In this document: piece by piece, positions 10,082-22,587 of the stretch
How positions within the stretch are numbered: the first letter of the stretch is position 1
How the letters are laid out: each line of letters starts with the position of its first letter
DNA from: Poteriospumella lacustris
Lineage: Eukaryota > Sar > Chrysophyceae > Chromulinales > Dinobryaceae
NCBI GenBank assembly: GCA_008000375.1
Contig: SMOI01000010.1
Coordinates: forward strand, 182,648 to 235,336
Direction: 5' to 3'
Length of the DNA: 52,689 bases
The notes under the pieces: generated by a model
What the model was told of the DNA's origin: nothing
The model's database searches: none
What the model saw: the letters and a program-made list of their open reading frames with translations, nothing else
Translations under genes and position numbers: made by a program

Positions 10082-13000
10082 TCAGTACTCGGCGGTGACC
10101 GAGCGCACGCTCTCCTCTTCGTCGTCGTCCTCGTCGTCGTCCTCGTCGCGGGGCGCCGACGACGACAGCGCCGCGGGGGACGGCGTCAGCAGCGACGAGG
10201 ACGACGCCTGCGCGGCCGACCGCTTCGCCTTCGCGGCGGCGGCGCGGCGGCGGTTGTGCTGCGAGGCGACCATGTGCTGCGCCGAGAGGCTGTGCGCGCT
10301 GTCGTGCGGCTGCAGCGCGGCCACCGCGTCGTCGTCGCCGCCCGCGGCCGCCATCGCCGACAGCGACTTGCGCCGCGTCAGCGCCGAGGCCGCGCCGAGC
10401 TTCTTCACCGCCACGCGCAGCAGCGTCTTCGCCGCCGACACCTTCGCCGTGCCGCCCGCGTGCGACGTGGCGGAGGACGGCGTCGCCGTCGGCGGGGCGA
10501 ACTGCTGCAGGTACTTCTTCATGCCCGTGAGCACGACCTCACGGTACAGCTCCCACGAGATCGACACGTCCGCCGCCGCCGCCGCCGACAGCGACGCGCG
10601 CGACGCTGACCCGCCGCCTTTGCTCAGCAGCGACCGACGCACGTTCGTCGTGCCCGGCGACGCCGACGACGACGCCGACGACCCCGTGCGCCGGCGACCG
10701 CCCGGCGGCGTCGGTGACGAAGACGACGACGACGTCGTCGTCGCTGGGGCCGCTACGGCGGCGGTAGCGGCGGCTGCAGCGGCGGCGGCGGCGGCGGCGG
10801 CGGGGTCGCGCTCCCAGTTCTGGAGGAAGGGGAAGTGGAGGCAGTCGCGCGACATCTTCAGGATGACGCGGTCCCAGAACCGCTCGGCGTAGACGACGAA
10901 GTCGGACGACTGCATCTGCGAGAAGAAGAGCTCGGAGGAGAACTCGCTCACGGGCACGTGCCGCTCGAGCCACTGGCGGCGCAGCGCCGAGTTGGCCGCC
11001 TCCTCTTCGGAGGAGAAGTGGAAGAGGTGGCGGTCCTCGAGGAACTCGCGCAGGATGGCGGCGCGGTGCGGCATCTTCTTGCCGAGCAGGAGGAAGTAGA
11101 ACACGTCGCGGTCGGTGCCGTCCATGCCGCCCGCCGGCGACGCCGCGCCGCCCATCGTCGCCGCCAGCGCCGCGGCGAAGGTCTGTCGCGTCATGGCGCT
11201 GCCCCCGACGCCGCCGCTGGCGTTGAACGCGCGGAAGCGGTGGATCCAGTTCTCGCGCACGCCGCGGATGTGGATGGCGGCGGCCGCGGCGGCGGCTGAG
11301 GCGGTGGCCGCAGCGGCGGCGGCAGCGGCGGCGGTCTCCTGCGCGGCGGCGTCGGCGGCCGTCTGGCTGACCGCCTGGCCGACGAGACGCGCCGCGGTGC
11401 TGTGGATGCCCAGCGCGGCGTTCTGCGCGGGGATCTGCAGGCCCAGCAGCCCCGTGATCGTCTGCACCGGTGTCGGCGGCGCGACGGGCGCGGCGGGCGT
11501 GTGGGGGAAGACGGCGTCGCAGTGGAGGTCCTCGCTGATGAGCTCCTCCAGCGACAGCAGCGACAGGTTCCCCGCCGACTTCGCGTGCGGTCCGCCGCCA
11601 CTGCTCGCGGACGGCTCCGACAGCGACAGCGACAGCGCCGGGGCACTCGCCGCGTGCGTCAGCGTCGACGACGGCGTCGCGACGGACGCCGCGGCGGTGG
11701 ACGACGCCGACGCGGGCGGCAGCTGGCCGTGCGCCTTGAGCGTTTCGGGCTGAAACGGGTCGAAGTGGGCGTCGACGAGCCAGCGCCGCAGCTCGGCGCG
11801 CCGGTCCTTGTCGATGGCGGGCAGCGCGCGGTCGTAGCCGAAGCAGAAGAGCGCGCGGTGCAGGTAGCGGATGGCCTGGCGCGCGTAGCGGTACTGGCGG
11901 AACTCGGTCTCGGCGACGAGGCGCAGATAGGCCTCGAAGTAGTTCTCGAAGGCGGCCGAGCAGGGGAAGTGGTACAGACACGCGAGGCAGATGCGCCACA
12001 GCCGCGCCACGCCCTGCGCGTCGGGGTTGTGCCGCATCTGCTTGATCAGCTGCAGGAAGAGCTCGTCGCGCAGGAGCAGGCAGCGCCGACCGAGGTTGAT
12101 GAGCTGCAGCAGCATCACGTCCACGTGGCTGAAGAAGTTCTTCTCGAGGCCGCGGACGCAGCACGTGAAGACGAAGGTCGCCAGCGACGCCCACGACGGC
12201 GGCAGCTTCGTCAGCGACGTGGGCAGCGGCTGGTCCGAGTACGTGAGCATGCCGCGCTTCAGCTCCTCCGACACGATCGTCATGCGCAGCGCGAAGTCCT
12301 CCGGCCGCCGCAGCTGCGGGAAGAGCTCGAGGCGGTAGCGCTGGACGGAGGACGGCAGCGCGAGGTACTGGTGCTTGACGCGCATCGTCTGCGTCATGAG
12401 CGCGTAGACGCTGCGGCGCCGCACGGCGTGCATGCACTTCACCGTGCGCAGACTCGTCGCCGACAGCTTCAGACACAGGCTCAGGCGCACGCTGTACGGG
12501 TGGCTCGCCACCTTCCAGTCGTACGCGTACTGCAGCAGGCGGCGGAACAGGCTGCGCTCGTCGGAGAGGTACACCCACAGCTCGTCGACGAGGTCGCATT
12601 TGTCTTCGAACTGCCGCAGCGCCGACAGCCGCTGCCGCACGTGGTGGATCTCGTCGTCGCCGTAGCGCACGGCCGCCGCCCAGTTCAGCGCGGCCTCCAC
12701 GCGCTCGAGGTCGTTCTCGTGCTGCATCTCCTGCAGCCGCTCGCGCAGCGCCAGCAGCTGCGCGAAGAAGCGCTGGGCGCGCGTCAGCGTGCAGATGATG
12801 CCGAGGTCGGTGCCCTGGTGGATGTCGGAGGACAGCGCGTCCTGGATGGCGGCCTGCAGCGGCGCGAGCTTGCCCTTCAGAGCGATGAGCCGCAGGTTCT
12901 CGGCGAGGCGCATCGACACGAGCGCCGTGTTGATCTCCTTCGCGTACAGCCGCAGCTCCTCGACGACGGTGTAGTGCAGCGTGTCGCTGGTCAGCGCGTC

Positions 13001-16000
13001 CTCCGCCATGCTGCCCGCGTCCTCCATGTTGCCCACCGCCAGCAGCTCGCGGATCTGCAGCACCTTGCGCGCCGAGCGCATGAGCAGCGTGAGTTGGTCG
13101 GAGACGCTCTGCTGGTGCTTCAGCTTCTGGTCCTGCTCCTCGACCTCGTCGCGGAACGTGACGCGCTTCTTGCCCCCGCCACTGCCCCCGCCACCACTGC
13201 CGCTGGCGCTGCCGCTGGCGCCGCTGCGGATGCCGGCCTTGAGCGCGGGCGTGTCGGCGATGTTGAGGTCGTGAATGCTGCGTTCGGCGCGCTCGATGGC
13301 GTCCTCGAGGACGTCGTTGCGCATGTCGGACGTGTCCACGAGGCCGTGGCTGCACTTGGCCCAGCCGACCTTCAGCGCCTTCGACAGGTCGACGATGGCC
13401 GCGCGCACGTCCAGCTGGCTGCGGATCGCCTGGATCTCGCGACTGGCCAGCTCGTCGTAGCGCGAGCCGACGTTCTCTTCGAACTTGGCGTCCTCCATGA
13501 TGGCCTCCACCTCCGCCCAGTCGAACTGCTTCATCGCCAGGCGCAGCGACCGCACCAGATCCACCGTGCGGAACAGCCGCGCCGCCTTCTCCGAGAAGAT
13601 GCCGTGCAGCCGCGCGAGGCGCATGCCCTTGTCGAGGGTGTCGGTGTCGATGGTCTCGGGGTCGATGTTCGACGACGACCGGTTCGCGAAGGAGTAGCGC
13701 CGGCTGCTGAAGCTCTCGAGGATCGACATGCCCATCGACTTGCGTCGCGTCTCGAAGTCGCCTTTGCTCGGCGACGGACTCGCCGAGCCGGTGCCGCCTC
13801 CGCCACCGCCTCCGCCTCCGCCACCGCCGCTCCCGCCGCCTCCGCCGTTGGCACTGCCGCCACTGGTCGTCGCAGCTGCGCTGGCGTCGGGGAACGGCAG
13901 CGGACTGGCCGCCGCGTCGAGCACCGACCCGCTGCCCGCCGCGCCGCTGCCGCCGGAGGACGCGCTGAGGAAGGTGAAGTCGACCTTCTTCGCGTCGGTG
14001 TCCTCGAAGGACGACAGCGCCTCCACCAGCGACGCGATCGCCGTGCGGTTGTCCAGCTCCGCGCGCGCGACGGCGACCTCTTCGATGATCTCGAGCGGGA
14101 TGTGCTCCTCGTACGACAGCTCGTCCATGAGGCTCTGCAGCCGCGCCATGTCGCCCTGCAGCAGCGACTGGCGGATGTGCAGCACCGTCGTCGCCGCGCC
14201 GAGCAGCTGCGTCACGTCGGCGATCTTCGGGTGGATGCCCTCGGCCTGCGCGAGCAGCGACTCGATGGCCGCCGTCTCGATCGTGCCGATGTCCATTTCG
14301 CCGCGCCGGCCCGACGGTTTGCCCTCGGCGAGCGCCTGGCGCAGCCCGTTCAGCAGCAAATCGTTCTGGTGCAGCTCGTACGCGCGCTGCGCCTCGACCT
14401 TGAGCACCTGCGGACAGATGCGGCCGTTCGACTTGAACCAGCGCAGACAGCGCGCGACGACGGCGTTGTCGCGGCGCTCGAGGCTCGTGCGTAGCTGGTA
14501 CATGTTCTCGCAGATCTCGAGCCACGCCTTCGCCACGTTCGACGTGACCTTGAACTGGCGCGCCTCCTCCATCACCGCGTACAGCTGCGCGTTGCGGTCC
14601 GAGTACGACCCCGCCTTCAGCAGCTCCAGGTCCCACCCCGCGTCGTCCCCGACCGCGCCGCTGCCGCTGCCGCTGCCGCTGCCGCTGCTGTTGGCGTCGG
14701 TGGACGTGGCGGCGCCCCTGCGCAGCCGGTCGCTGTGGCTGTCGGCGCTGCCGTCGGTGGCCGCGGCGGCCTCCTCGCGCAGCAGCGCGCGGCGCAGCAG
14801 GTCGATGGCCATGTTGTTGTGCAGCTCGCAGGTGATCCAGGCGTACTCCGCCTTGACCTGCTTGATGAGGCTCAGGTGGTTGCGCAGCGTCTTCTCCTGC
14901 ATCAGCCGCTCGAGCTCCGGCCACTGGCGGTCGACGACGTGGCTGCGGTACATCCGCAGCGACGTGGCGCAGGCGACGTACTCGGACAGGTTGTCGCTCT
15001 GGAAGGAGACCTCGCGCGACGCCGACACCATCCGCTCGAGCTCGTCGTTCAGCAGCTTCAGCTCCGCCGTGCCCAGGTCCAGCGTCGCGATGTCTTCCTG
15101 CGGCACGTACGTGTGGCGCTCGTGGTAGATGTGCGAGGCCTCGATGGACGACTCGATGAGCGACGTCTTCATGTCCTGCACGACCGAGTGCCGCTGGATC
15201 AGGTCCACCTCCTCGTCGCACAGCTCCCAGCAGTTCAGCTCCGACCGCACCTCCTTCTGCTGCGCACTGACCTCCTGCAGCAGCTGCTTGATCGCCGCCC
15301 AGGCGTCGACGGCGTCTTCGAACTGCGCCGTGGTCTCGGCGCGGCGAATGGTCTCGCGCAGCTTGAGCATGACGCGACAGACGCTGACGAGGATCTTCGC
15401 GTTCTCCGTCTTGATGGGCGACCGCATCGCCTGTTGGTACGCGCGGTCCAGCTCCTTCGTCGACAGCGCCGACAGGTCGAGGCGGCCGGGCCGGCCCCGG
15501 ACGCCGCCCGTCAGCAGCGCCTGCTCCATCGCGAGGCAGATCATGCGGTCCTCGGCGAACTCGGCGACGAGCCGCGCCTCGGGCCCCACGATCGCGTGGC
15601 ACTTCTTCTGCTGCACGTCGAGGAGGATCTCCTTCGCCATGCGCTTCACGTGCTGCCAGTCGATCGCGTTCACCGCCGCGGCGAACCGCTCGGGGTTGAT
15701 CTCGCGGATCGTGATGAGGCCGCGCAGCGTGCACATGCGCTCGGCGGCGGCGATGAGCCGCACGGCCTCGTCGGTGCGCGGCTTGAGCGTCTTCGCCGTG
15801 GTGATGTAGCCGAGCAGGTCGCGATTGGACACCTCAACGAGCGGCACCTCGCCCAGCTCGCCGTAGAGCCGGTCCTTCTGCAGCGCCGCCGTCACGTTCG
15901 TGATGATCCAGCGGTTCTCCACCTCCGACCGCGCGATGGAGATCTCTCGCCGCGTGTACTCCGGCCAGTGCAGGCCCTGCTCCCCGCCGACGGTGTTCTC

Positions 16001-19000
16001 CAGCGTCGCCGACATGCTCTCCCACTGGTCGTGGTACACGGCGTGGCGGATCTCGTAGATCACGTCGCCGATCTCCTTCAGCTCCTTCAGCAGCTTCGAC
16101 AGCGACAGGCGCGACGCGTTGAGCTCGTCCGCCTTCAGCATCGCCTCGCGCAGCTTGTCGAGGTTGATGTTCGCCTTGTGGATGTTGCCCTCCTCGTCCA
16201 GCTCGACGCCGTCGCCCTCCAGCGCCGTGCGGATCTCCCCCTCGAGCTCCTGCAGGTCGTAGTGGTGCTTGATCAGCTCGAGCTCGCGCTTGATGGCGGC
16301 GACGAGGTCGGTGAACTCGTCCTGCGACGTCTTGCGCATGCTCTGCGTCGGCGACTTGAGCCCGAGCAGGCTCGCGCCGGCGTTGGCCGACGTGTCGAGG
16401 AAGCTCACCTTGCTGCGCGGCGCGAGGGTGTTGCGCATGGTGCGCACGGATGAGGCCTTGCGCTGCATGCTGCCGGGGCGGCCCATGCCGTCGAGGTCGT
16501 TGCGGAAGTTGTCGAAGGCGTCGGACACGATCGACACGAGCTCGTTGAGGTAGTCCTCGCTGTCCTTCGCCGCCTTGCGCATCTTCAGCACCGCCTCGCC
16601 CAGCTGGAAAATGCCCTTCAGAATCGGCCCGCGCGTGTCCTCGGGCAGCGACGCACTCTTCGACAGCGCCGCGACGAGTTCTTTCGTCACGACGCCGTCG
16701 CGGTCGATGAAGCCGTCCCTGCAGCCCAGCTCCTCGTTGACGATGGCCATGCGTAGCGCCTGGATGCACTCGAAGTTGTCCTTCTCGACCGAGGCGCGGC
16801 TGATCTCCTCGAAGCACACGTCCGAGTAGCCGCGGCCGATCTTCTGCGCGTGCGCCTTCTCCAAAATGTCGGCGACACCTTTCCAGTCGCCGAGCTTCTG
16901 GGCCTTGCGCAGGTCGGTGACGATGAGCACCGCGTCGAAGAGCGCCTTGACGCGGGGCGACTCGAGCTCGAAGCACTGCGCCATCTCGATGGTCTCCTCG
17001 AGGGTGTTGGTGAGGATGGTTTTGTAGTCGAAGAGGCCGATGGGGCCGGTGGGCCGGCCGTGCGCCAGCGCCGTCATGCAGACGACGACCATCGCCGAGT
17101 TGCTCAGCTCGTGCAGGTTGTGGTCGATCTCCTGCCCCACGACGTCGATCTTGCGGTGCAGGCCCTTGGACAGCAGCGCTTGCACCTGCTTCATCGCGAC
17201 GACGAAGTCGGTCGTGACGATGTTCTTGCGCACGGCGACGACGAGGTCGGCGGCCTCCATCAGCTGGACGATGTCGTCGGGCAGGTCCGTGCCGTTCGAC
17301 TCGAGCTCCTCTTGGAACTCCTTCGCCATGTTGAGGACGCTCAACAGGTCGCGGAACTCGATCTCGGCGTCGTTGATCATGAGGTTCTCCTCCTTGAGGA
17401 TGTCCTTCACCGCGAGGCTCGTCACCGACGACAGCAGGTCGAACTCGGACGACATGCTCTTCAGACGCGAGTGCGGCGTGTTGGACCCGTTGCCACCGCC
17501 CGCCGCCGCATCGGAACTGGCCGACTCGATGAAAGGAACGAAGTATCGAATGGGCTGGCCGGCGCCCAGCGACTGCTCCAGCGCGACCATCTTCTCAGTG
17601 TACTGCACCGTCAGCTCCATCGCCTGCCGCTCGTCCTGCAGCGCGCCGTCGGCCGTCGCCATCCAGGCCATGGACGCGCACTCCTCGCACATCTCCTGCG
17701 CGTCCTTCAGGAAGGGCTTCATCTGGCTGCGCTTGTTCGCGAAGAACTGGCGCCGCGCGTTGCAGAGCACCTTCACCAGCTGCATCAGGCGCTGGGTGGA
17801 CGTCTCCAGGCGGCCCAGCGAGTCCAGAAACTGCGTCTTCTTCTCGCTGTCCTGGACGAAGAGCAGCGCCTGGTCGATGGCCTGCAGCCCGTCCTTCTTC
17901 TTCTCCGCCGACAGCGGGAAGACGACGGGGTGCTGCGTCAGGTGGACCATCAGCTTCGCCTCGATGTACGCGGCGCAGCCAGTCGCATAGGCCGTCGCCA
18001 GCTGCTCCTTCAGCTGGTAGAAGACGTCGTCGCTGTCGTACGGCGTCTCCGTCAGGAACTGGCTCACCACCTGATCGGCGGTGTAGATCGACTGCAACTG
18101 GCCGCCGAGAATCGACCGTCGCAGGGTCAGCAGCTGCTTCGCACCGTCGACGATGCGCTCGGTTCGTGCGGAGGGCAGCTCGCGGTCAGCGCTGTAGATG
18201 GACGCCAGCTGCTGCACTAGCGCGAGGACGCTCTCGACGTTGGGGAAGTCGACGCGTTGGTCGGCCAGCGTCAGCTCGTCCGCCTGGCGGGTCTCCGCCT
18301 GCAGCACGTAGCGGAAGAGCTTGTGCATGAAGCGGTCGGCGGCTTCGCGCAGCATCAGCTGCTTCTCCTCGTCTAGGAGCCTCTTCAGCTCGAGCAGCTT
18401 CTCGTCAGTGGGCTCCACGGTGCGGCTGGTGCCGTCCGCGTCCTCGCCGCCGCCTTCGTCGTCATCGCCGCGAGACCGCGTGGCGAAATACTCCAAATCG
18501 CCGAGGAAGCTCTCGTCGTAGCGGTCTCTGTCCTGCAGCTGCGCCATCCATTGGAGCAGCTGGCCTCGCCGACGGTCGCGCTGCGCATCAGACTCCGCCG
18601 AGGCGATGATCTTCTCCCACCGCGCGTCGATGAAGAGGCCGCGCACCTCCAAATGCGGCTCGACGAGTAGCAGAATCGGGTCGATGGCGGCCTGCAGAAA
18701 GGTGTAGCCCTTCACCTCGTTGATGTCGTTGGCGAGCTGTTCGTAGTCGACGTTGGCGACGTCGATGCTGCCCACGGGGCTGCCCAAGAGGCCGCCCGCC
18801 TGGACCCGCGCGACAAACTTGGGGATGATGAAGTTCTGCACCAGATCCTGCGCGATGAGCTTCAGCTCGGCGTGCATCAGCGTCTGCAGGACGTTCCAGT
18901 TGGAGACGAGCACCTGTCGCTTTCGCGAATCGGTGACGAAGCTGACGAAATCGCTCTGGCATTGGTCGAGGATCCACTGCACCGCGAGGAAGGTCGCGGT

Positions 19001-22000
19001 CCAGTCCTTGTCCAGCCACTGGCGATGCAGTTGCTCGAACTTCAGCGTCGTCTCCACCACGTGCCGCACGGCCTTCGACAGAATAGGTCGATCGTTGAAC
19101 TCGCTCGCCTTCTGCAGCAACGAGTCGTTGAAGGTCTTGATCTGCTCGGTGAGCGACGCGATCAGGTTGGCGTTCTTCTTTTTCGACGCGTCGGCCGCCT
19201 TGCTGATTTTCTTGTCCAAGAAGCTGCGCCAGGACTCGGCCAAGGCGAGCAGGGCCTGCATGCGCGAGTAGTCTTCGGCGACGCCCTGCAGAACGACCTG
19301 GGCACGCGCCAATTCGTTGGGGCAGAACACTTCGTTTTGGTGGGCACGCTCCAAGCGGCGAATGCGATCGATCGCCGCGCGGATGTCGTCTTCGTCGCCG
19401 ACGTCGGCAGCAGCGGTGAGCGCGACCACCGCTTCGGCGCGCTCCTTGATGAGCGCCAGACGGTCCTTGACACTGACGAGGATGGGCGACTGGATCTGCA
19501 GCTCGGCGGCCATCGACGCCAGCTCGGACAGCTCTTTGTACTCGTCGAGGATCGGCAGGTCCACGTCGACGGCGACGTCTTTGTGGATGAAGCGGTCCAG
19601 CTTGTCCAGGCAGCTCTTCACCTGATGCAGGCGCTGCAGCAGCACCTCTACTTTGCTGGTGTAGAGCGCAGACAAGCCGGCAGTCACCGCCACGTCGAGG
19701 GCGGCCTTCAGCGAGCCGATGACGCCGATGTTGCTGCGGTTATGCTGCAGCCCGTACTCGTAGATGGACATCAAGTTGTCGCGCACCTGCCGCAGGTGGT
19801 CGGCTCGCTGCATCGCCTGGTGTCGTCGTACGGTGGACTGCAGTTTCACGACGCTTTTATCGCGTAGGGCGGCTTTCGCAGCCTCCAACGCGGTGATCGC
19901 GTCGGATTTGCAGAAGGCGAGCGTCCGACCGAGTCGGATCACGTCACCCGACAGCATTGTCAAATTCGGCAGCAGCTCGCGGCAGCGCATATCTTCAGGA
20001 ATCATCGCGAGCTTCTTTCGCTTCATGCCGGGCCACAGACACCAATACGACTTCCAGAACGACTCGTGGCTTCGGCGGATGGGAAAGCCGGACTTTCGCA
20101 CTTGAATCGCTTCGAGAACGCCACTGTAGCGCAGCTGCGTGAGCACCGTTTCGTCTTCGAATTGAAAGGCTTGTTTGCTGTTGTTGGGTTTGATGCACTT
20201 GATGAAGTGCGGCTGCGACGCCTGCAGCACGTCCACGAGCTGCTGCAGTTGGTTTTGAAAGCGCGACGCAATTGTCGCAAAGGTCGTCGTTGAACTTGAA
20301 GCAGCCGCAGCGCTACTGGCGGCCTCGTCGGCAGCTTGTCGTTCAGCGGGAGACTTGTACTCGACAGTCATGATCTCCCGGAAGCGTTGCCGCGTGGAGC
20401 CCTTCAGCAGCTCCTCGAGGTCATCCGACAACTTGTCGCGGTTCTTCTCCATGAAGCCGCGCACGTCGTAGCGAATGACGCCGGCGAAATGACGGATTTC
20501 GAATTGCGCGGTGCCCATTTTGTTATCTTGGAAGAACCGCCGCTGGGGGTCTTTGGAGTTGTGGATCGAGACGATGCGGCTGAGGAACGTGGCGTCGGTG
20601 GCATTCTGCCCCAATTTGAGCTCGTCGTCGAGGCGGCGAAAGATGCCATCTTTCTTTGACTCGAAGAGCTGCAGCACATCGACGTTGTCGATGGGCGCGA
20701 TCATGTCGAAGGTGACACTCTCGGCGAGGTACAAGTCCTGCTCTTTCTTGAGCACGTAGTTGATGAAGTACTGCTGCAGCTTCTCGTTCGCGTAGTTGAT
20801 GCACAGCTGTTCAAACGAATTCGTTTTGAACTTCTCGAAGCCGAAAATGTCGAGTAAACCGATAGAACTCTGCGAACCAATGGCATTATCTCCACTGTTG
20901 GCTTCGCGGTACAACGTTGAGTTCGCCTGATTCACGATGAATGCAAACAACCGGCCGTACATCTCCTTGGCCAATGCGTTGGCCGCGTCCTGAGCCTGGG
21001 ACACAGAAAACTGCACAAACATCGTTTCACCGCGCAATGTCATGCTACGGCTGACCAACGCCCCTGAAAGTTGACGTTCTTGCACCCCGAGAAGCCCTGC
21101 TACTTGACGGAGAAGAGTATCGTCGTCTCTCGATACGGTGACGGCGTTTCCCTCCCCACCGTCTTTGGTCTCCACGAAAGTGAGGTTGCCTAAGAGTAGA
21201 ATCGCCTTGATGACCTCGAATACTGTTTCTTGATCACGATCTACATCATACACACACAGGAACAAAGCGTCAGTCATTTCTCCTCAACATTGGCATCAAA
21301 CAGTTGCGTCGCGTTAACTGACCGGAGAATCCCAGACTGGCCATCGACTTGCACGTCTCTTCGAAATCCTGCTTGTCGTCCACGCCAGGTATGTTCATGG
21401 ATTTTGAAAAGCGCAAATACTTGTAGCTTGCAGCTGGTTGTAAATCGAGAATACCGTTGGCACAAGCCTGATAAAAGATATGGTAATTTCTCTCGTCGCT
21501 GGCGTGATGCACCACACGCGACTTTTCCAGCAGATAAGGAGTGATTTTGGCACCGGACAGGATCGGCTTGCCGTTCTCTTGCACGCCCATGGTATACACG
21601 ATTTCAAGCCATTTGCCAAAACGACTAGAATTGTTGTTTCGAGCAGTCTTGGCGTTCCCAAAGCTCTCCAAAACGGGATTGGTGGCAAGGACTTTGTCTT
21701 CGATGCGTCCCACCGACCCACCTTCTGCTTTATGGCTTTCCGAAGCAATGTGAGAAAGTAATTGTAGGCATAACTTCGTTGTTTCCGTTTTCCCGGCTAC
21801 AAGAAGGTTGCGGATTTAGCTCTCATTTCTCAAAGGACAAGTGACGACTCTTACCTCCACTTTCGCCAGAAATCACAATAGCTTGCTGATGCCGATGAAG
21901 TCGCAGCTGCTGATAGGCAGCTGATGGTACCATCCAAACATGAGGCCTTGTCGCCCTTCCATGCTGGGGTGCATCGGAAATGAAGTAGTCCACAGTTGAA

Positions 22001-22167
22001 AAGCGACTTAGAAGTGCTGGCTCGTATAAATTGGGAATGGTCGCGTAGGGATTGACCGCAATGATAATCGGTCCAATCGACGAATATACATCTCTTGTTT
22101 GATATCTTTTATTGAGCTCCTTCAGGATACCGACATCCGTAATGTCATCACAATCGACAAGATCCAT
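10082..22167 (-). CDS. Giant unconventional myosin with MyTH4 domain, 3 exons, about 3,981 aa
   Basis: Exons are 22167-21855, 21796-21323 and 21240-10082, with GT-AG introns of 58 and 82 nt. The third exon is one open frame of 11.2 kb. The motor head has the P-loop GESGAGKTE (formed across intron 1), switch I NNNSSRFGK, switch II DIFGFEKF followed by NSFEQLCINYANEKLQQYF, and the actin-binding-cleft segment PHFIKCIKPN. One degenerate IQ motif follows (VVKLQSTVRR). Then comes a tail of about 2,300 residues of repeated helical units with recurring patterns such as LRxAxxxxDWxxVE and ExxNRxxIxxLxxAL. A MyTH4 domain lies at about 3260-3410 (RDELFLQLIKQMRHNPD), then an Ala/Ser-rich end. No FERM domain is seen. 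The start is the first ATG of the open frame; a stop lies upstream, and an additional 5' exon is possible because the usual N-terminal subdomain is short. Expected role: actin-based transport or adhesion. Confidence 0.93.
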
Positions 22168-22587
22168 CGTCGGGTGTTTCTCCTCGAAATGCCTTACTTT
22201 GAGACAATGAACCAAAAATTTCGAACACCAACTATGTCTTCACAACTCAAGGCCACAGACAGCAATCACCTCACAATTTCATTTATGGAGCCAACCGACG
22301 ATAAGTGGGTACTCTTTCATCAAATAGCGATCCAAATTGCCCCTCCTCGTCTCGCAACAACAACTGTCATGAACAAGGCGTTTCGAAAAATAGTCGAGGA
22401 TCGATCGAGGACCACCGACCACCATGTAACCCACAACCCATAACGTGGATAAATAACAACGAACGAAGCAGCTCAGATCCTGAATGGCTTCTATATATAC
22501 TCTTAACTCGCAATAATTATGTGGGTCTGAAATCTGTTGATTGCTCCACAACTCGACCGTGGTTATAAACGTAGATTCTCAACAACT
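22168..22587. other. Short region between Prune 3' end and myosin start
   Basis: It holds the myosin upstream region on the minus strand. A frame reading MVVGGPRSILDYFSKRL (minus, about 22410-22278) is open but ends before the motor exon and has no clear splice link. It may be a leader exon or nothing. Confidence 0.4.
22492..22499 (-). promoter_or_regulatory. TATA-like box for the myosin gene
   Basis: TATATATA lies about 325 bp upstream of the proposed myosin ATG and about 90 bp after the Prune stop. Its position suits a transcription start near 22465. The assignment rests on motif and position only. Confidence 0.3.

Noticed and set aside
10539-16453. Long open frames overlapping the myosin on both strands (10539-15734 minus, 11402-14494 plus, 14735-16453 plus)
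   Set aside because: They are GC-rich shadow frames of the myosin, made of Arg/Ala/Gly runs without domains. The myosin frame has clear motor and MyTH4 motifs.
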